The translations under genes were made by a program, and so were the position numbers. From the NCBI GenBank assembly GCA_047616325.1, contig JBLHGN010000046.1:1-17560 (forward strand): a stretch of DNA of 17,560 nucleotides, written 5' to 3'. The notes under the pieces were generated by a model that saw only the letters and a program-made list of their open reading frames with translations, did no database searches and was not told the origin of the DNA. Source of the stretch: JBLHGN01 sp047616325 (GTDB lineage Bacteria; Pseudomonadota; Gammaproteobacteria; Pseudomonadales; Cellvibrionaceae). Shown one piece after another: positions 7,320-15,994 of this stretch (position 1 is the first letter of the stretch; each line of letters starts with the position of its first letter).

Positions 7320-8456
7320 CTAATTCAAATAAAATGGCGCGCTTTTTACTTCGACACCATTAATGTGAATTGCCAAATAATGTTCGCCTGGATAATAGTT
7401 TCTAGTAGATATTTTTCTAAACGCATGTTTTTTTCGTATTTCTAACTGCTCAGCCGCGCCTAGCATGCAATTTTTTAGTTTAAACACTTTTTTCCCTTTA
7501 CTACCGTTAGACCGCATAAAATATATGGCGTAGTCCACCACAAACTTTTGCTGATAGGTGTTGGAATTTTTATCCGTCGGCAACAATGACGAAATAACTA
7601 AATTGAAGTTTAAGTCGCTGCCCATTTTTATCTTAACGCTTTTTAATTCAATCTCGCCTACTTCAAGCTGCAGCTTGGTGGTGTAGCCCAACAATGCAAA
7701 CACATCCGGAAACCCTTTTTTTACTAAACTTCGTGTAGCGTGAGAAATTATCCAATCCGTTTTACCTTTATCCATTTTTCGCCAAGCCTGGCACAGCTCT
7801 ATTAATAATTTAGGATGATCTTTTCCAATGTCATTCATATTGTTGGCGACCGATCGTCGCACATATTGACTTTTGTCGTTTCGGAGCTTGTGTAAAAGAG
7901 GGAGCACTGGCGCTGGATTATCGATAAATTGTTTGAGCTGCATTCCCCAGGGAAGACGAGGGCGCGCGCCTTCAGACACCAGTCGGCGAACATGTTCATC
8001 TTCACTTTGTGCCCACTCGAGAAGGTAGGTAAAACTTATCCTCTGATGCATGGTAATAAATGGTCTCACAGCAAATTCAGCACTAAATAAACGGGTGAGT
8101 TTTGCCAGCAAGGGTAAGGAAATATGCGGATAATCGAGCCCATAAACTGCCACATAGTCGATGAGAGGCCAAGCGGCAAAACCGCTCAGAGGGTCGCCCG
8201 CTTCGCCTCCTAGCCACACTTCAGGCAATTTACCCAACACTGCGGCACATTCATCAAAATTCTCCGGTAAATGGCTATGAAGCACATTAATGAGATGGGC
8301 GACGCGCTCTTTTAGCTCTAAGTTGTCTATACCCGATAGAGCTTCACGCACAAAGCCATCGCTGTCGAAAGTCACCGCTGCCAGTGTTAAGGCGGCAGCG
8401 ATTCTATGCACAGCAACCGATGATAGACCATCCTTCATAAGTGTACGTTCAGCCAT
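7320..8456 (-). CDS. alkC: AlkC-type DNA alkylation repair glycosylase
   Basis: A 378-residue HEAT-like-repeat protein resembling the AlkC branch of the AlkC/AlkD family, which excises N3-alkylated adenine without base flipping. Family-like segments are WPLIDYVAVYGL (96-107), SAEFAVRPFI (125-134), EHVRRLVSEGARPRLPW (154-170) and YVRRSVANNMNDIGK (198-212). These belong to helical repeats that line the DNA. Residues about 265-378 are beta-rich (VEVKSAPFYLN at the end), matching the C-terminal Ig-like domain known in AlkC but absent from AlkD. The ATG at 8454-8456 gives a normal N-terminus. It stands alone, divergent from the broken kinase. Specific substrate is inferred from the family. Confidence 0.82.
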   Translation of the reverse strand: MAERTLMKDGLSSVAVHRIAAALTLAAVTFDSDGFVREALSGIDNLELKERVAHLINVLHSHLPENFDECAAVLGKLPEVWLGGEAGDPLSGFAAWPLIDYVAVYGLDYPHISLPLLAKLTRLFSAEFAVRPFITMHQRISFTYLLEWAQSEDEHVRRLVSEGARPRLPWGMQLKQFIDNPAPVLPLLHKLRNDKSQYVRRSVANNMNDIGKDHPKLLIELCQAWRKMDKGKTDWIISHATRSLVKKGFPDVFALLGYTTKLQLEVGEIELKSVKIKMGSDLNFNLVISSLLPTDKNSNTYQQKFVVDYAIYFMRSNGSKGKKVFKLKNCMLGAAEQLEIRKKHAFRKISTRNYYPGEHYLAIHINGVEVKSAPFYLN

Positions 8457-8570
8457 TTAAAACCTTTCTCGTCATTATCATTTGTTATAGGAAAAATCGC
8501 TCGAACTAGCCTAAGCTTAAACGTCTCGACACCCCCCTTTCGGGCACTGCATCAAAATATTAGGTGTTAG

Positions 8571-9970
8571 GTGTACAACATAGACAAAAATATGGTGCTA
8601 TTAATAGAAGATAGCCCCTCTTTCGCAGCGATATTAAAACAACTCATAAACAAAGCCCACGGTTTTGTGGTTGACGTTGCCTCCTCACTAGGCGAAGCCG
8701 AATGCCTGCTTGAAAATAACGCCGCCGTCTACTTCATCGCGATAGTTGACTACCATTTGCCCGATGCGCCCAATGGCGAAGCCATCGCACGTGCTGTGGC
8801 CCACAAGATACCACCCATCGTATTTACCGGTTCTGCCGATATTTCTTTAAAAGAAGAGCTATAGGACAAAGGTATCGCCGACTATGCCCACAAGTTGGGC
8901 AGCTACAACCTAGAATGCGTGGTGTGGATGGTAAAACGCATCTACTCTAACTATTCAGTAAAGGTCTTGGTGGTTGACGACTCGCGATTGGCGCGACGCA
9001 CTATTGAACGCATGCTACACACTCAGCGTTTTATTGTTTTTTCTGCCAGTTCTGGTGTGGAAGCCCTGGATATTCTCAAAGACCACCCCGATATTCGCTT
9101 AGCCATACTCGACTGTTACATGGAGGGCATGGACGAGTTTGAATTGTCTAGGGTGATGAGAGAAACCCATTCCCGACAGTCTTTGGAAATACTGGGGATC
9201 TCTTCGCAAGGGGGGCGTAATTTGTCGGCCCAGTTTATAAAGTCGGGCGCCAATGATTTTATCTTGAAACCCTTTTTACCCGAAGAGTTTCTCTGCCGCG
9301 TCAACCAATCCATTGACCGCCTGGAAAATTTCGACGCATTAGAAAAACTAAATCTTCTCAAAAACGAATTTTTGGGCACTGCGGCCCACGATATACGCGG
9401 CCCGATTGGGGCGATAAAAACAGCGGCTGATTACCTATTAAAGCGCTCTCCCACGCCGGAGAGAACTGAATTTCTTCTCAGCATGATACAGAGCAGCAGC
9501 GTAGAACTACTGTCGCTACTAGAAACTTTGTTAGATGTGTCGGTGATAGAGAGCGGCGTTGTCCAGCTGAGTAGACGGGACACCAGCATTAGCGAACTGG
9601 TGTAAGACCGAGCGGAGCTATATCAAGCCGAGGCCGCCGCCAAGGGCATCAGCATGAACTTGAAGATAGCCCCAAACATTAACGCTGAAGTAGACCCGAT
9701 ACAAACATAACCATTGCCCTGTGCGCCAATGCCACCCACAACACTTTTTCTGTGACCGACGCCGGACCGGGCATCGCCACAGAAGAACAGGCCAATCTGT
9801 TTAAAGCGTTCTCGGCAATTAGCACCCAAACCACGGGCGGCGAAAAGAAAACCGGATTGGGCCTGGCCATAGCCAAAAGTGTTGCAGATGCCCACGAAGG
9901 TAAAATTTATTACCAACATTCAGCCAAAGCGCCATCAACTTTTTTTGTGGAGCTGCCTTTGCATCGCTAG
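8571..9970 (+). pseudogene. Broken hybrid sensor kinase: REC-REC-HisKA-HATPase
   Basis: One degraded signalling gene in pieces. Piece 1 (8571-8864) is a receiver domain: VLLIEDSPSFAAIL, phospho-Asp in AIVDYHLPDA, then VFTGSAD. It is cut by an in-frame TAG at 8862-8864, just before DKGIADYAHK, the rest of that domain. The same frame continues to a second receiver (VKVLVVDDSRLARRTIERML, LAILDCYMEGMDEFEL, Lys in DFILKPF) and a HisKA domain with AHDIRGPIGAIKTA. A TAA at 9603-9605 interrupts it, after which DRAELYQAEAAAKGISMN continues in frame to another stop near 9710. A different frame then resumes (ITIALCANATHNTFSV) with DAGPGI and TGLGLAIAKSVADAH to 9970. About 20-25 residues, including the ATP-binding N box, are missing at this junction. 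Start is GTG 8571 or ATG 8592. Confidence 0.9.
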
Positions 9971-10020
9971 CTTCTAATTACATCTCTAGGTTCGAATTCC
10001 ATTACTAGATACTTACAGGG

Positions 10021-10431
10021 CTACCCAGCATCGGCGATCCATACATCCTGGCACCAATACCAAATATTCTCCCAATATTGCCCGCTCATTCCAGAAACAG
10101 CGCTCCAAAATTCAACTTTACCATCCATTCCAATACAGGCGTATCCGCCATCGTACTCACAAATGGGAATGCAGTGCCGCGGCAAGCCCATATCCCAGGC
10201 CTGCGACGCCATCTCGGGCAAAAAAGTGTGTGAGCGCGGGTCGGCAGCGGTTGCGGGCTCCACTCGTCCAAAGACCACATCGCTCACTTCTAGTAAAAAC
10301 AGGCGAAAGTCGTAGGGCAGGGAAATAAGTATCTGCTCTTCGATAAGCACCAACTCATCGTCGGTGGGCAAGTGTAAGGGTGTGCTCACCGACTCGTGCA
10401 GCTCACGCAATTGTTCGATTATTTCTTCCAT
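10021..10431 (-). CDS. SMI1/KNR4 (SUKH) family protein
   Basis: A 136-residue soluble protein. The N-terminal LPTDDELVLIEEQILISLPY leads into DFRLFLLEVSDVVFG, the typical SUKH opening (an E-x-x-L-x-x-x-LP-x-D/E-y-r-x-FL pattern). It is followed by a Trp-rich C-terminal half (WSAVSGMSGQYWENIWYWCQ). SUKH proteins often serve as immunity proteins against contact-dependent or T6SS nuclease toxins, but many are solitary with unknown roles. No toxin gene is adjacent. It begins 12 bp after yajQ on the same strand, so the two are probably co-transcribed. The function here is unknown. Confidence 0.8.
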   Translation of the reverse strand: MEEIIEQLRELHESVSTPLHLPTDDELVLIEEQILISLPYDFRLFLLEVSDVVFGRVEPATAADPRSHTFLPEMASQAWDMGLPRHCIPICEYDGGYACIGMDGKVEFWSAVSGMSGQYWENIWYWCQDVWIADAG

Positions 10432-10443
10432 CTCTAGGCCCGA

Positions 10444-10926
10444 TTAATCTCTAAAATTAGTAAATTGGAAGGGTTGATCCATATCCGACTCGCGCGCAAG
10501 AGTTATTACTTTTTGCAGGTCATCGCGCTTTTTGGCAGTGATGCGCACTTGGTCGCCCTGTATCGCTGCCTGTACTTTAATTTTGCTGTCTTTGATCATT
10601 TTCACCAATTTTTTGGCAACCAGAGACTCAATGCCCTGCTTAAAAGTGACCTTCATGCTGAAAGTTTTACCAGAGTGCACGGGGTCGCTCACCTCCATAC
10701 CCCTCACATCAACGCCTCTCTTTGTTATATTTAAGCGTAACATATCAAGCATTTGCTGCAACTGAAAATCACTCTCGGCAGACAGTGTAGTCTCGTCTTT
10801 ACTCCACGAAAAACTTGCGTCAGCCCCTCGGAAATCATAGCGCGTATCTAATTCTCGAATGGCATTATTGACGGCATTACGAACCTCTTCCTGGTCCACT
10901 TCAGACACGATATCAAACGAAGGCAT
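10444..10926 (-). CDS. yajQ: YajQ family nucleotide-binding protein
   Basis: A 160-residue cytosolic protein that starts MPSFDIVSEVDQEEVRNAVN and ends FQFTNFRD, both strongly conserved in YajQ. The centre contains RYDFRG, KRGVDVRGMEVS and IKDSKIKVQAAIQGDQVRIT, so both ferredoxin-like halves are complete and the length matches the family. YajQ proteins bind nucleotides; in some bacteria they bind cyclic di-GMP and act with transcription regulators. The gene is followed by the SMI1/KNR4 gene 12 bp on. About 230 bp separates it from the divergent small gene, leaving room for two promoters. Confidence 0.96.
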   Translation of the reverse strand: MPSFDIVSEVDQEEVRNAVNNAIRELDTRYDFRGADASFSWSKDETTLSAESDFQLQQMLDMLRLNITKRGVDVRGMEVSDPVHSGKTFSMKVTFKQGIESLVAKKLVKMIKDSKIKVQAAIQGDQVRITAKKRDDLQKVITLARESDMDQPFQFTNFRD

Positions 10927-11155
10927 GGCTTGGTTCCTCTGTAATTTAGCTGGTTCAAGCTAGTGATTATGACATTGTATAGGCAAAAGCTGACACGACT
11001 TCTTGCTACCTTTTTGCTTTACAATATCGATCATATTTTGTACGGCGCAAGAAAATGGTGCAAAAAATAAATTCTGGGCTAAACTTATGTCGGGTCGAAT
11101 AAAAATTAAGATACTGCCCAGAACTATTAACCTTAGACAGGAGTTTTATACCATT

Positions 11156-11308
11156 ATGGCTACCAACAAAGAAAAAACCTCTCCGTTTGTTCTCAGCCAA
11201 CTTGAAGAGGCCTTGGAAGAGAGACAAAAACCCGACAGACGCAATGCTGACGCCCAGGAGGCTGGAGCAACTGAGGCCGAGCGTCGCAAACAAGATAGAC
11301 GCGGCTAA
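11156..11308 (+). CDS. Highly charged 50-residue protein of unknown function
   Basis: The frame is open from 11003, but the convincing start is ATG 11156-11158, with CAGGAG about 12 bases upstream; the upstream part is low-complexity and unlike protein. The product (MATNKEKTSPFVLSQLEEAL...) has a short amphipathic helix, then an Arg/Asp/Glu/Ala-rich tail with two related motifs, QKPDRRNADAQ and RRKQDRRG. It has no signal peptide, membrane segment or cysteines, and would be largely disordered or helical. Small proteins ending in a DRR-type motif are known in marine gammaproteobacteria but have no assigned role as far as I know. Confidence 0.55.
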   Translation: MATNKEKTSPFVLSQLEEALEERQKPDRRNADAQEAGATEAERRKQDRRG

Positions 11309-11347
11309 GCGTAGGTTTAAATCTTAGTTTTTCAACTAGGTCATACC

Positions 11348-11362
11348 CGGAGATGCTCTCCG
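11348..11362. repeat. Short perfect inverted repeat between converging genes
   Basis: CGGAGA and TCTCCG flank a TGC loop, forming a 6-bp perfect hairpin in the 119-bp gap between the converging small gene and the ygiQ-like gene. No T tract follows on either strand, so it is not a standard intrinsic terminator. It may still help end transcription from one side. Confidence 0.3.
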
Positions 11363-11427
11363 CCTACTTGTTGCGGCTGCAATAAAGCCAACTCTCCCCG
11401 CCAGGCTTTAGCCATACAACGCTTTAG

Positions 11428-13593
11428 CTATTGGCGACCCTTGGGTTTAGCTCTGCCCTTAGCGCTTTTGGGTAGCATTTGCTGTCGCTTGTCTCCTCTA
11501 GCCGACCTAACTCCTTTCACCGAACGCCCGCCCCGCCCAGTAAATTCATGCGGCACCAGCTGATGCACACCGTCGCCGATTAAATCTTCACGCCCCATGG
11601 CCTTGAGCGCTTCACGCAATAGCGACCAGTTTTTTTCGTCGTGATAGCGCAAAAATGCTTTCTGAATTTTGCGTTGCTCTGGCAATTTGGGCGTAAACAT
11701 TTTTTCCGATTTATAGGTAATATGTTTAAGCGGGTTGCGATCGGAGTGATACATGGCCGTGGCCAGCGACATCGGCGATGGGTAGAAGGTTTGCACCTGG
11801 TCCACCTCGAATTTATGCGATTTCAGCCATTGGGCCAATTTCATCATGTCTTCATCTTCGCAGCCAGGATGCCCTGCAATAAAGTAGGGGATTAAATACT
11901 GCTTTTTGCCAGCCTCTTTGGAATACTTGTAAAACATCTTTTCAAAGGCTTCATAGCTGCCCATACCGGGTTTCATCATTTTGTTTAAGGTGGCGTCTTC
12001 GCTGTGCTCGGGGGCGATCTTCAAATACCCCCCTACGTGATGAGTGACAAGTTCTTTCACGTATTCTGGGTCTTCCATGGCTAGGTCGTAGCGCAGGCCA
12101 GAAGCGATAGCGATGGTTTTTACACCCTCTATTTTTCGCGCTTTACGGTAGAGCTGGGTGGTAGGACTGTGATCGGTCACCAGATTTTTGCAAATTGTGG
12201 GGTATACACAACTGAGTTTGCGACACGAGGCCTGAATATCCGCGTCGTTGCAGTTGAGTTTATACATGTTGGCCGTGGGGCCACCAAGATCAGATATCGT
12301 GCCGGTAAAACCAGGGACAGTGTCGCGAATGTCTTCTATCTCCTTCAAAATAGACTCTTCCGAGCGACTTTGAATGATACGACCTTCGTGTTCGGTAATG
12401 GAGCAAAATGTACAGCCGCCAAAACAACCGCGCATGATATTCACCGAGGTTTTAATCATGTCGTAAGCGGGTATGTGTTCACCGTTGTAGCCAGGATGGG
12501 GAATGCGCGCATAGGGCAGCCCGAATACAGCATCCATTTCATCGGTTTCCAGCGGAATAGGCGGCGGATTCATCCACACCTCACGATTGCCGTGTTTCTG
12601 CACCAGCGCGCGCGCATTGTGGGGATTTGACTCCTGATGCAGAACGCGGGATGCGTGCGCATAGAGCGCCGAATCTTTCGACACCTTCTCAAAGGAGGGC
12701 AGACGAATACAGGTGGTGTCTGGATTTAGCGATTTTTCTTGGCGGCGCAAAGGCAAAGGCACCACACGAACCACTTGAACCTCGTCAGCACCTTCGGTGA
12801 CGGCACTCTCACCCGTTTCGCACGCCTGTTCGGCAATATATTCATAGGGGCTGGGCATATGATCGATGCGGCCCGGCCAGTCGATGCGGGTTGAATCCAG
12901 CTCGGTGTAGCCGCCCGGTACGCCGCTGCGGATAATAGTGGTGCCGCGAATATCGGTAATACTTTCAACGGACTTACCCGCCGCCAAGCGGTGGCTAAGC
13001 TCAACGATGGCTCGCTCTGCGTTGCCATAGAGCAATATGTCTGCGGTAGAATCAATCAACACAGAACGTCTCACCTCGTTACTCCAATAATCGTATTGGG
13101 CAATGCGACGCAGGCTAGCCTCAATACCCCCAATCACCACCGGCGCATCTGACCACGCTTCTTTGCAGCGCTGAGAGTACACAATAACCGCCCGATTGGG
13201 GCGCTTGCCGCCTTCACCGCGGGGAGAATAGGCGTCGTCGTGGCGAATGCGAAGGTCGGCGGTGTAGCGGTTGATCAGTGAATCCATATTCCCTGCCGTC
13301 ACACCAAAATACAGATTCGGCTTGCCAAGCACTTTAAATGGCTCGGCGGACCTCCAGTCGGGCTGAGCGATAATGCCCACTCTAAACCCTTGCGCTTCCA
13401 GCAGCCGCCCCATAACGGCCATGCCAAAACTTGGGTGATCCACATAGGCATCGCCGGTCACAATAATTATGTCGCAACTGTCCCAGCCCAGCGCATCCAT
13501 ATCCTCGCGTGAAGTAGGTAAAAAAGGCGCAACGCCAAAGCACTCCGCCCAGTACAGGGGATAGGACATTAAGTGACGGGCGGTTTTTGGCAT
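11428..13593 (-). CDS. ygiQ: YgiQ family radical SAM protein
   Basis: A 721-residue protein (726 if the upstream in-frame TTG at 13606-13608 is used). The N-terminal part has the family sequence GWDSCDIIIVTGDAYVDHPS, GGIEASLRR and YDYWSNEVRRSVL, and resembles a cobalamin-binding-type fold. The radical SAM cluster motif is CFGGCTFC (Cys390, Cys394, Cys397 from the ATG), embedded in NIMRGCFGGCTFCSITEHEG. It is followed by the GGPTANMYKLNC and KIAPEHSEDATLNKMMKPG segments typical of YgiQ. The C-terminal tail is Lys/Arg/Gly-rich (SAKGRAKPKGRQ). The reaction it catalyses is unknown. Neither start has a good ribosome-binding site; I prefer the ATG. The length is normal for the family and no damage was seen. 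Confidence 0.93.
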   Translation of the reverse strand: MPKTARHLMSYPLYWAECFGVAPFLPTSREDMDALGWDSCDIIIVTGDAYVDHPSFGMAVMGRLLEAQGFRVGIIAQPDWRSAEPFKVLGKPNLYFGVTAGNMDSLINRYTADLRIRHDDAYSPRGEGGKRPNRAVIVYSQRCKEAWSDAPVVIGGIEASLRRIAQYDYWSNEVRRSVLIDSTADILLYGNAERAIVELSHRLAAGKSVESITDIRGTTIIRSGVPGGYTELDSTRIDWPGRIDHMPSPYEYIAEQACETGESAVTEGADEVQVVRVVPLPLRRQEKSLNPDTTCIRLPSFEKVSKDSALYAHASRVLHQESNPHNARALVQKHGNREVWMNPPPIPLETDEMDAVFGLPYARIPHPGYNGEHIPAYDMIKTSVNIMRGCFGGCTFCSITEHEGRIIQSRSEESILKEIEDIRDTVPGFTGTISDLGGPTANMYKLNCNDADIQASCRKLSCVYPTICKNLVTDHSPTTQLYRKARKIEGVKTIAIASGLRYDLAMEDPEYVKELVTHHVGGYLKIAPEHSEDATLNKMMKPGMGSYEAFEKMFYKYSKEAGKKQYLIPYFIAGHPGCEDEDMMKLAQWLKSHKFEVDQVQTFYPSPMSLATAMYHSDRNPLKHITYKSEKMFTPKLPEQRKIQKAFLRYHDEKNWSLLREALKAMGREDLIGDGVHQLVPHEFTGRGGRSVKGVRSARGDKRQQMLPKSAKGRAKPKGRQ

Positions 13594-14129
13594 GGGAATG
13601 TAATCCAAAACAGATTCAAATGGGAATCAGGCGCTTTTCAGGCAGACTCTGAGACGTTAGCCGGGCAGTATAGCGGATTTTTACGAGGCAGAGCGGCGCT
13701 TAAATTTACGATTGTACATCGCCTCGGAGCAATTCCAGCGCCTGCCTCTGCTCTTGTCTTCATAAATTTGTTGAAAATGCATGAACATGAGCAATGCGCC
13801 ACTTAAGGTACGGAACCAGCCACCAGGTGCGTCCATTAAATATCCACATCAAACAGACAAGCATTAAACGCATCGCAGTTATACCAATTGCAAATAGCCG
13901 AACCCGGCTACAACAGCCATCAAGAGCTATAGTCAAACAAGGCCAGATAACACAAGCCCCAGGAGTATGTGCGCCCAAAAGTCGTCGGCAAGACCCAACA
14001 ACACGAGCAAGGTCTTTTGGCGAGACAAAACAGTACAGAATCACCTTAGTTCTATAAAAATTGCTTGAACCAGACAAAGCTACATTTCTGATCCCGCGTA
14101 ATCGATATAAACGCTACACGAGGTAAACA
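13594..14129. other. Intergenic region, largely without recognisable features
   Basis: This gap separates the minus-strand ygiQ-like gene from the plus-strand GH16 gene, so it should carry both promoters. Overlapping ORFs of 87-105 codons occur on both strands, but their predicted proteins lack family features. A short minus-strand ORF at 13681-13836 is listed separately. No tRNA, terminator or large repeat was seen. Confidence 0.4.
13681..13836 (-). CDS. Doubtful small ORF (51 residues), possibly the end of an eroded gene
   Basis: It reads MDAPGGWFRTLSGALLMFMH followed by a Lys/Arg-rich tail ending KFKRRSAS. The start has a weak GTGGAT 6 bases upstream. Upstream on the same strand, other frames give short hydrophobic stretches (ADDFWAHILLGLVLSGLV, AMRLMLVCLMWIFNG) broken by stops and frame changes. 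These could be remains of a small membrane protein, but no family was recognised and chance is possible. Confidence 0.18.
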   Translation of the reverse strand: MDAPGGWFRTLSGALLMFMHFQQIYEDKSRGRRWNCSEAMYNRKFKRRSAS

Positions 14130-15311
14130 ATGAAACTAAGCACCGTGCGACAAGGCCTATTCATGAGTCGAAATAAAACCGGGCGAATAACAAAACGCAT
14201 TATAGCCGTGTGCAGTTTTGTCAGTTTAACAATGTCACAAGCCACCTGGGCGGGGTGGGAAATTCACTGGCAAGACACCTTCGACGGCACTGGCGTAGAC
14301 TGGAGCAAGTGGACAGCGCAGACCCAAGCAAACTTTAATGGTGAAATTCAGTGCTATACCGACGATGACACCAGTTCAGATAAAAACTACGATGTATCGG
14401 ATGGAACGCTGAAAATCATTGCCCGCAAAATGTCAGTCGGCTGCCCCGGTCTAGGGGGGGCGTCGAAAAGCTGGACCTCGGGTCGCCTAAATAGCAAGGA
14501 TAAAGCAGAGTTTTTATATGGAAGAATCGAGGCACGCATTCGTTTTGATAACTTGGACGGCGGCACCTGGCCAGCATTTTGGATGCTCGAAAATCGTATT
14601 AACCAACAGCCTATTGGCAGCGACGATGACAACGTTAACTGGCCCAGTGCCGGTGCTGGCGAAATAGATGTGTGGGAGTGGTTTTCTAATCAGGGCAATA
14701 CCTACATTACTAATTTTTTCAATAGCGGTGGTGGCTGCCCCAATCAAACCCCAGTTCTCTATGGTTACCCCGGTGGCGCCGCAGATGTGTTGGACTGGCA
14801 CAACTATGGCCTTGAGTGGGATGAGAACAATATCAGATTTTTTGTTGATGACACGACTGTCGTAACAACTAGCATCACCTCCTGCCCCCAGTATAAAGAA
14901 GCCATGTTTGTACTGTTAAATGTTGCCATCGGGGGGAACTTAGGTGGCCCTGTTGATGGTGATCTAACGCTAGCCACCATGGAAGTGGATTACGTAAGCC
15001 ATTGTAAAGCTACCGATGCCAACAGCGCCACATCATGTGGTGAGAGCACCCCTCTTGCCGTAGACGACGATGGCGACGGTGTATCCAACTCCAATGATTT
15101 ATGCCCTGGCAACCCAGACGGCGAAACCGTCGACAGCACTGGCTGCATATATATTGAACCCACGCCCACTCCAGTAGAGACACCCACCGCAACTCTGACC
15201 AGCAACTCCAGTTCAGGCGGCGGATCAAATAGTGTGCTTATGCTGACATTCTTATTCGGTTTGCTCTCCAGTCAAAGATTGAGGTCACGTGCTACAGCGC
15301 ACGAACCTTAA
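14130..15311 (+). CDS. Secreted GH16 beta-glucanase with TSP3 repeat and GlyGly-CTERM-like tail
   Basis: A 393-residue exported glycoside hydrolase. A long signal peptide ends near Ala41 (MSQATWA). The GH16 catalytic domain (about 44-297) contains the active-site motif GEIDVWEW with Glu178 (nucleophile), Asp180 and Glu183 (acid/base), plus the family segments YGRIEARIRF, WPAFWML and LNVAIGGN. It resembles beta-1,3-glucanases (laminarinases); the exact substrate is inferred. Residues 312-335 are a calcium-binding thrombospondin type 3-like repeat (DDDGDGVSNSNDLCP). A Thr/Pro/Ser linker and a tail of SSSGGGSN, a hydrophobic helix (VLMLTFLFGLLSS) and RLRSR follow, the pattern of GlyGly-CTERM sorting signals. 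Ribosome-binding site GAGG lies 6 bases before ATG 14130; an internal ATG at 14163 would give a more typical 30-residue leader. Confidence 0.93.
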   Translation: MKLSTVRQGLFMSRNKTGRITKRIIAVCSFVSLTMSQATWAGWEIHWQDTFDGTGVDWSKWTAQTQANFNGEIQCYTDDDTSSDKNYDVSDGTLKIIARKMSVGCPGLGGASKSWTSGRLNSKDKAEFLYGRIEARIRFDNLDGGTWPAFWMLENRINQQPIGSDDDNVNWPSAGAGEIDVWEWFSNQGNTYITNFFNSGGGCPNQTPVLYGYPGGAADVLDWHNYGLEWDENNIRFFVDDTTVVTTSITSCPQYKEAMFVLLNVAIGGNLGGPVDGDLTLATMEVDYVSHCKATDANSATSCGESTPLAVDDDGDGVSNSNDLCPGNPDGETVDSTGCIYIEPTPTPVETPTATLTSNSSSGGGSNSVLMLTFLFGLLSSQRLRSRATAHEP

Positions 15312-15330
15312 CGGGGTTGCCAGTACATAA

Positions 15331-15379
15331 TGCGCCCGCTTAATACAATTCAACTCTCATTAGGTGGGCGCACGTTTTT
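15331..15379 (+). terminator. Intrinsic terminator of the GH16 gene
   Basis: Beginning 20 bases after the stop codon, TGCGCCCGCTTAAT can pair with ATTAGGTGGGCGCA, a 14-bp stem with two G-U pairs and a 14-base loop. Two bases later comes TTTTT. This is a strong Rho-independent terminator for plus-strand transcription. Confidence 0.8.
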
Positions 15380-15634
15380 AATATTGGTCTCTAATAGTAA
15401 TATGTTTACAGTTTAAGTGTTTTCGAGCTTAAGCTTACGCATGCTTCTCAGTATCTTAGCACTAACACGAAGGCTCAGAATTTAGGCGGGCAGGATTAGT
15501 TTTTTTATGCGCTCCCTACACCAACCACCCTAAACAAAGCTTCCCTAGCAATACAACCACAACCTGTCTTAGCGCCATTAAAAATTTTGTATTTCCACTA
15601 ACGGCTTACCTGTAACGCCGCGCTTATTTAAACC

Positions 15635-15656
15635 ACTACATATAAGTGAATGTAGT
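15635..15656. repeat. Perfect 7-bp inverted repeat
   Basis: ACTACAT and ATGTAGT flank an 8-base loop (15642-15649). It could be an operator half-site pair or a small hairpin. No T tract follows. Confidence 0.4.
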
Positions 15657-15716
15657 TCAGGTCCATTGTTGTGCAATCAAAGTTCATTCCAGCCCAACAG
15701 TCATCTCATCAATATA

Positions 15717-15738
15717 CATGTTAAAAATAATTAACATG
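15717..15738. repeat. Perfect 8-bp inverted repeat
   Basis: CATGTTAA and TTAACATG flank a 6-base AT spacer (15725-15730). The high symmetry and AT content fit a regulator-binding dyad. It lies about 60 bp after the other dyad and about 250 bp before the synthetase remnant. Confidence 0.45.
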
Positions 15739-15994
15739 ATTTAATAAACGGCACGGCCAACCGCTCTCAAGTAAGCCCGCTTTTTAGAACAAAAAAACTA
15801 TCAACACCGTTTTTTACATGGTCACTATCCCATTGATTCAGCGAACACATGAACATATTTTGTAGGGGAACGCTTATAAAAAACGCCCCTTGTTGTCTGA
15901 TGGGGGACAAAAACTCCCATTATTTTGTATGTCACGCTGAGGGTTCAAACTCCGACTGATTAGCTGGGCACTTGCTGTGTGTTGTCAACATTGA

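Larger units (their letters stand above)
15380..15994. other. AT-rich intergenic region with two hairpins, no genes
   Basis: No ORF of credible character occurs between the GH16 terminator and the broken acyl-CoA synthetase. Two perfect inverted repeats, listed separately, are the only structured sites I see. A short GC-rich/AT-rich patch near 15863-15930 has weak pairing (GGGG/CCCC around 15864-15889) of unclear meaning. AGGAAGG at about 15997-16003 looks like a ribosome-binding site, but no usual start codon follows it in the synthetase frame. Confidence 0.5.

Noticed and set aside
8862..9605. Stop-codon recoding (readthrough of TAG and TAA) in the kinase gene
   Set aside because: Two different stop codons are involved and a deletion with frame change follows, so reassigning a stop codon would not restore the protein. 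All intact neighbours use stops normally.
10021..10926. Toxin-immunity module with the SMI1/KNR4 protein
   Set aside because: No toxin gene or polymorphic toxin fragment lies nearby; the gene follows yajQ instead.
13760..14077. 105-codon minus-strand ORF with hydrophobic stretches
   Set aside because: It has no ribosome-binding site or family features, and competing frames on both strands look equally plausible.
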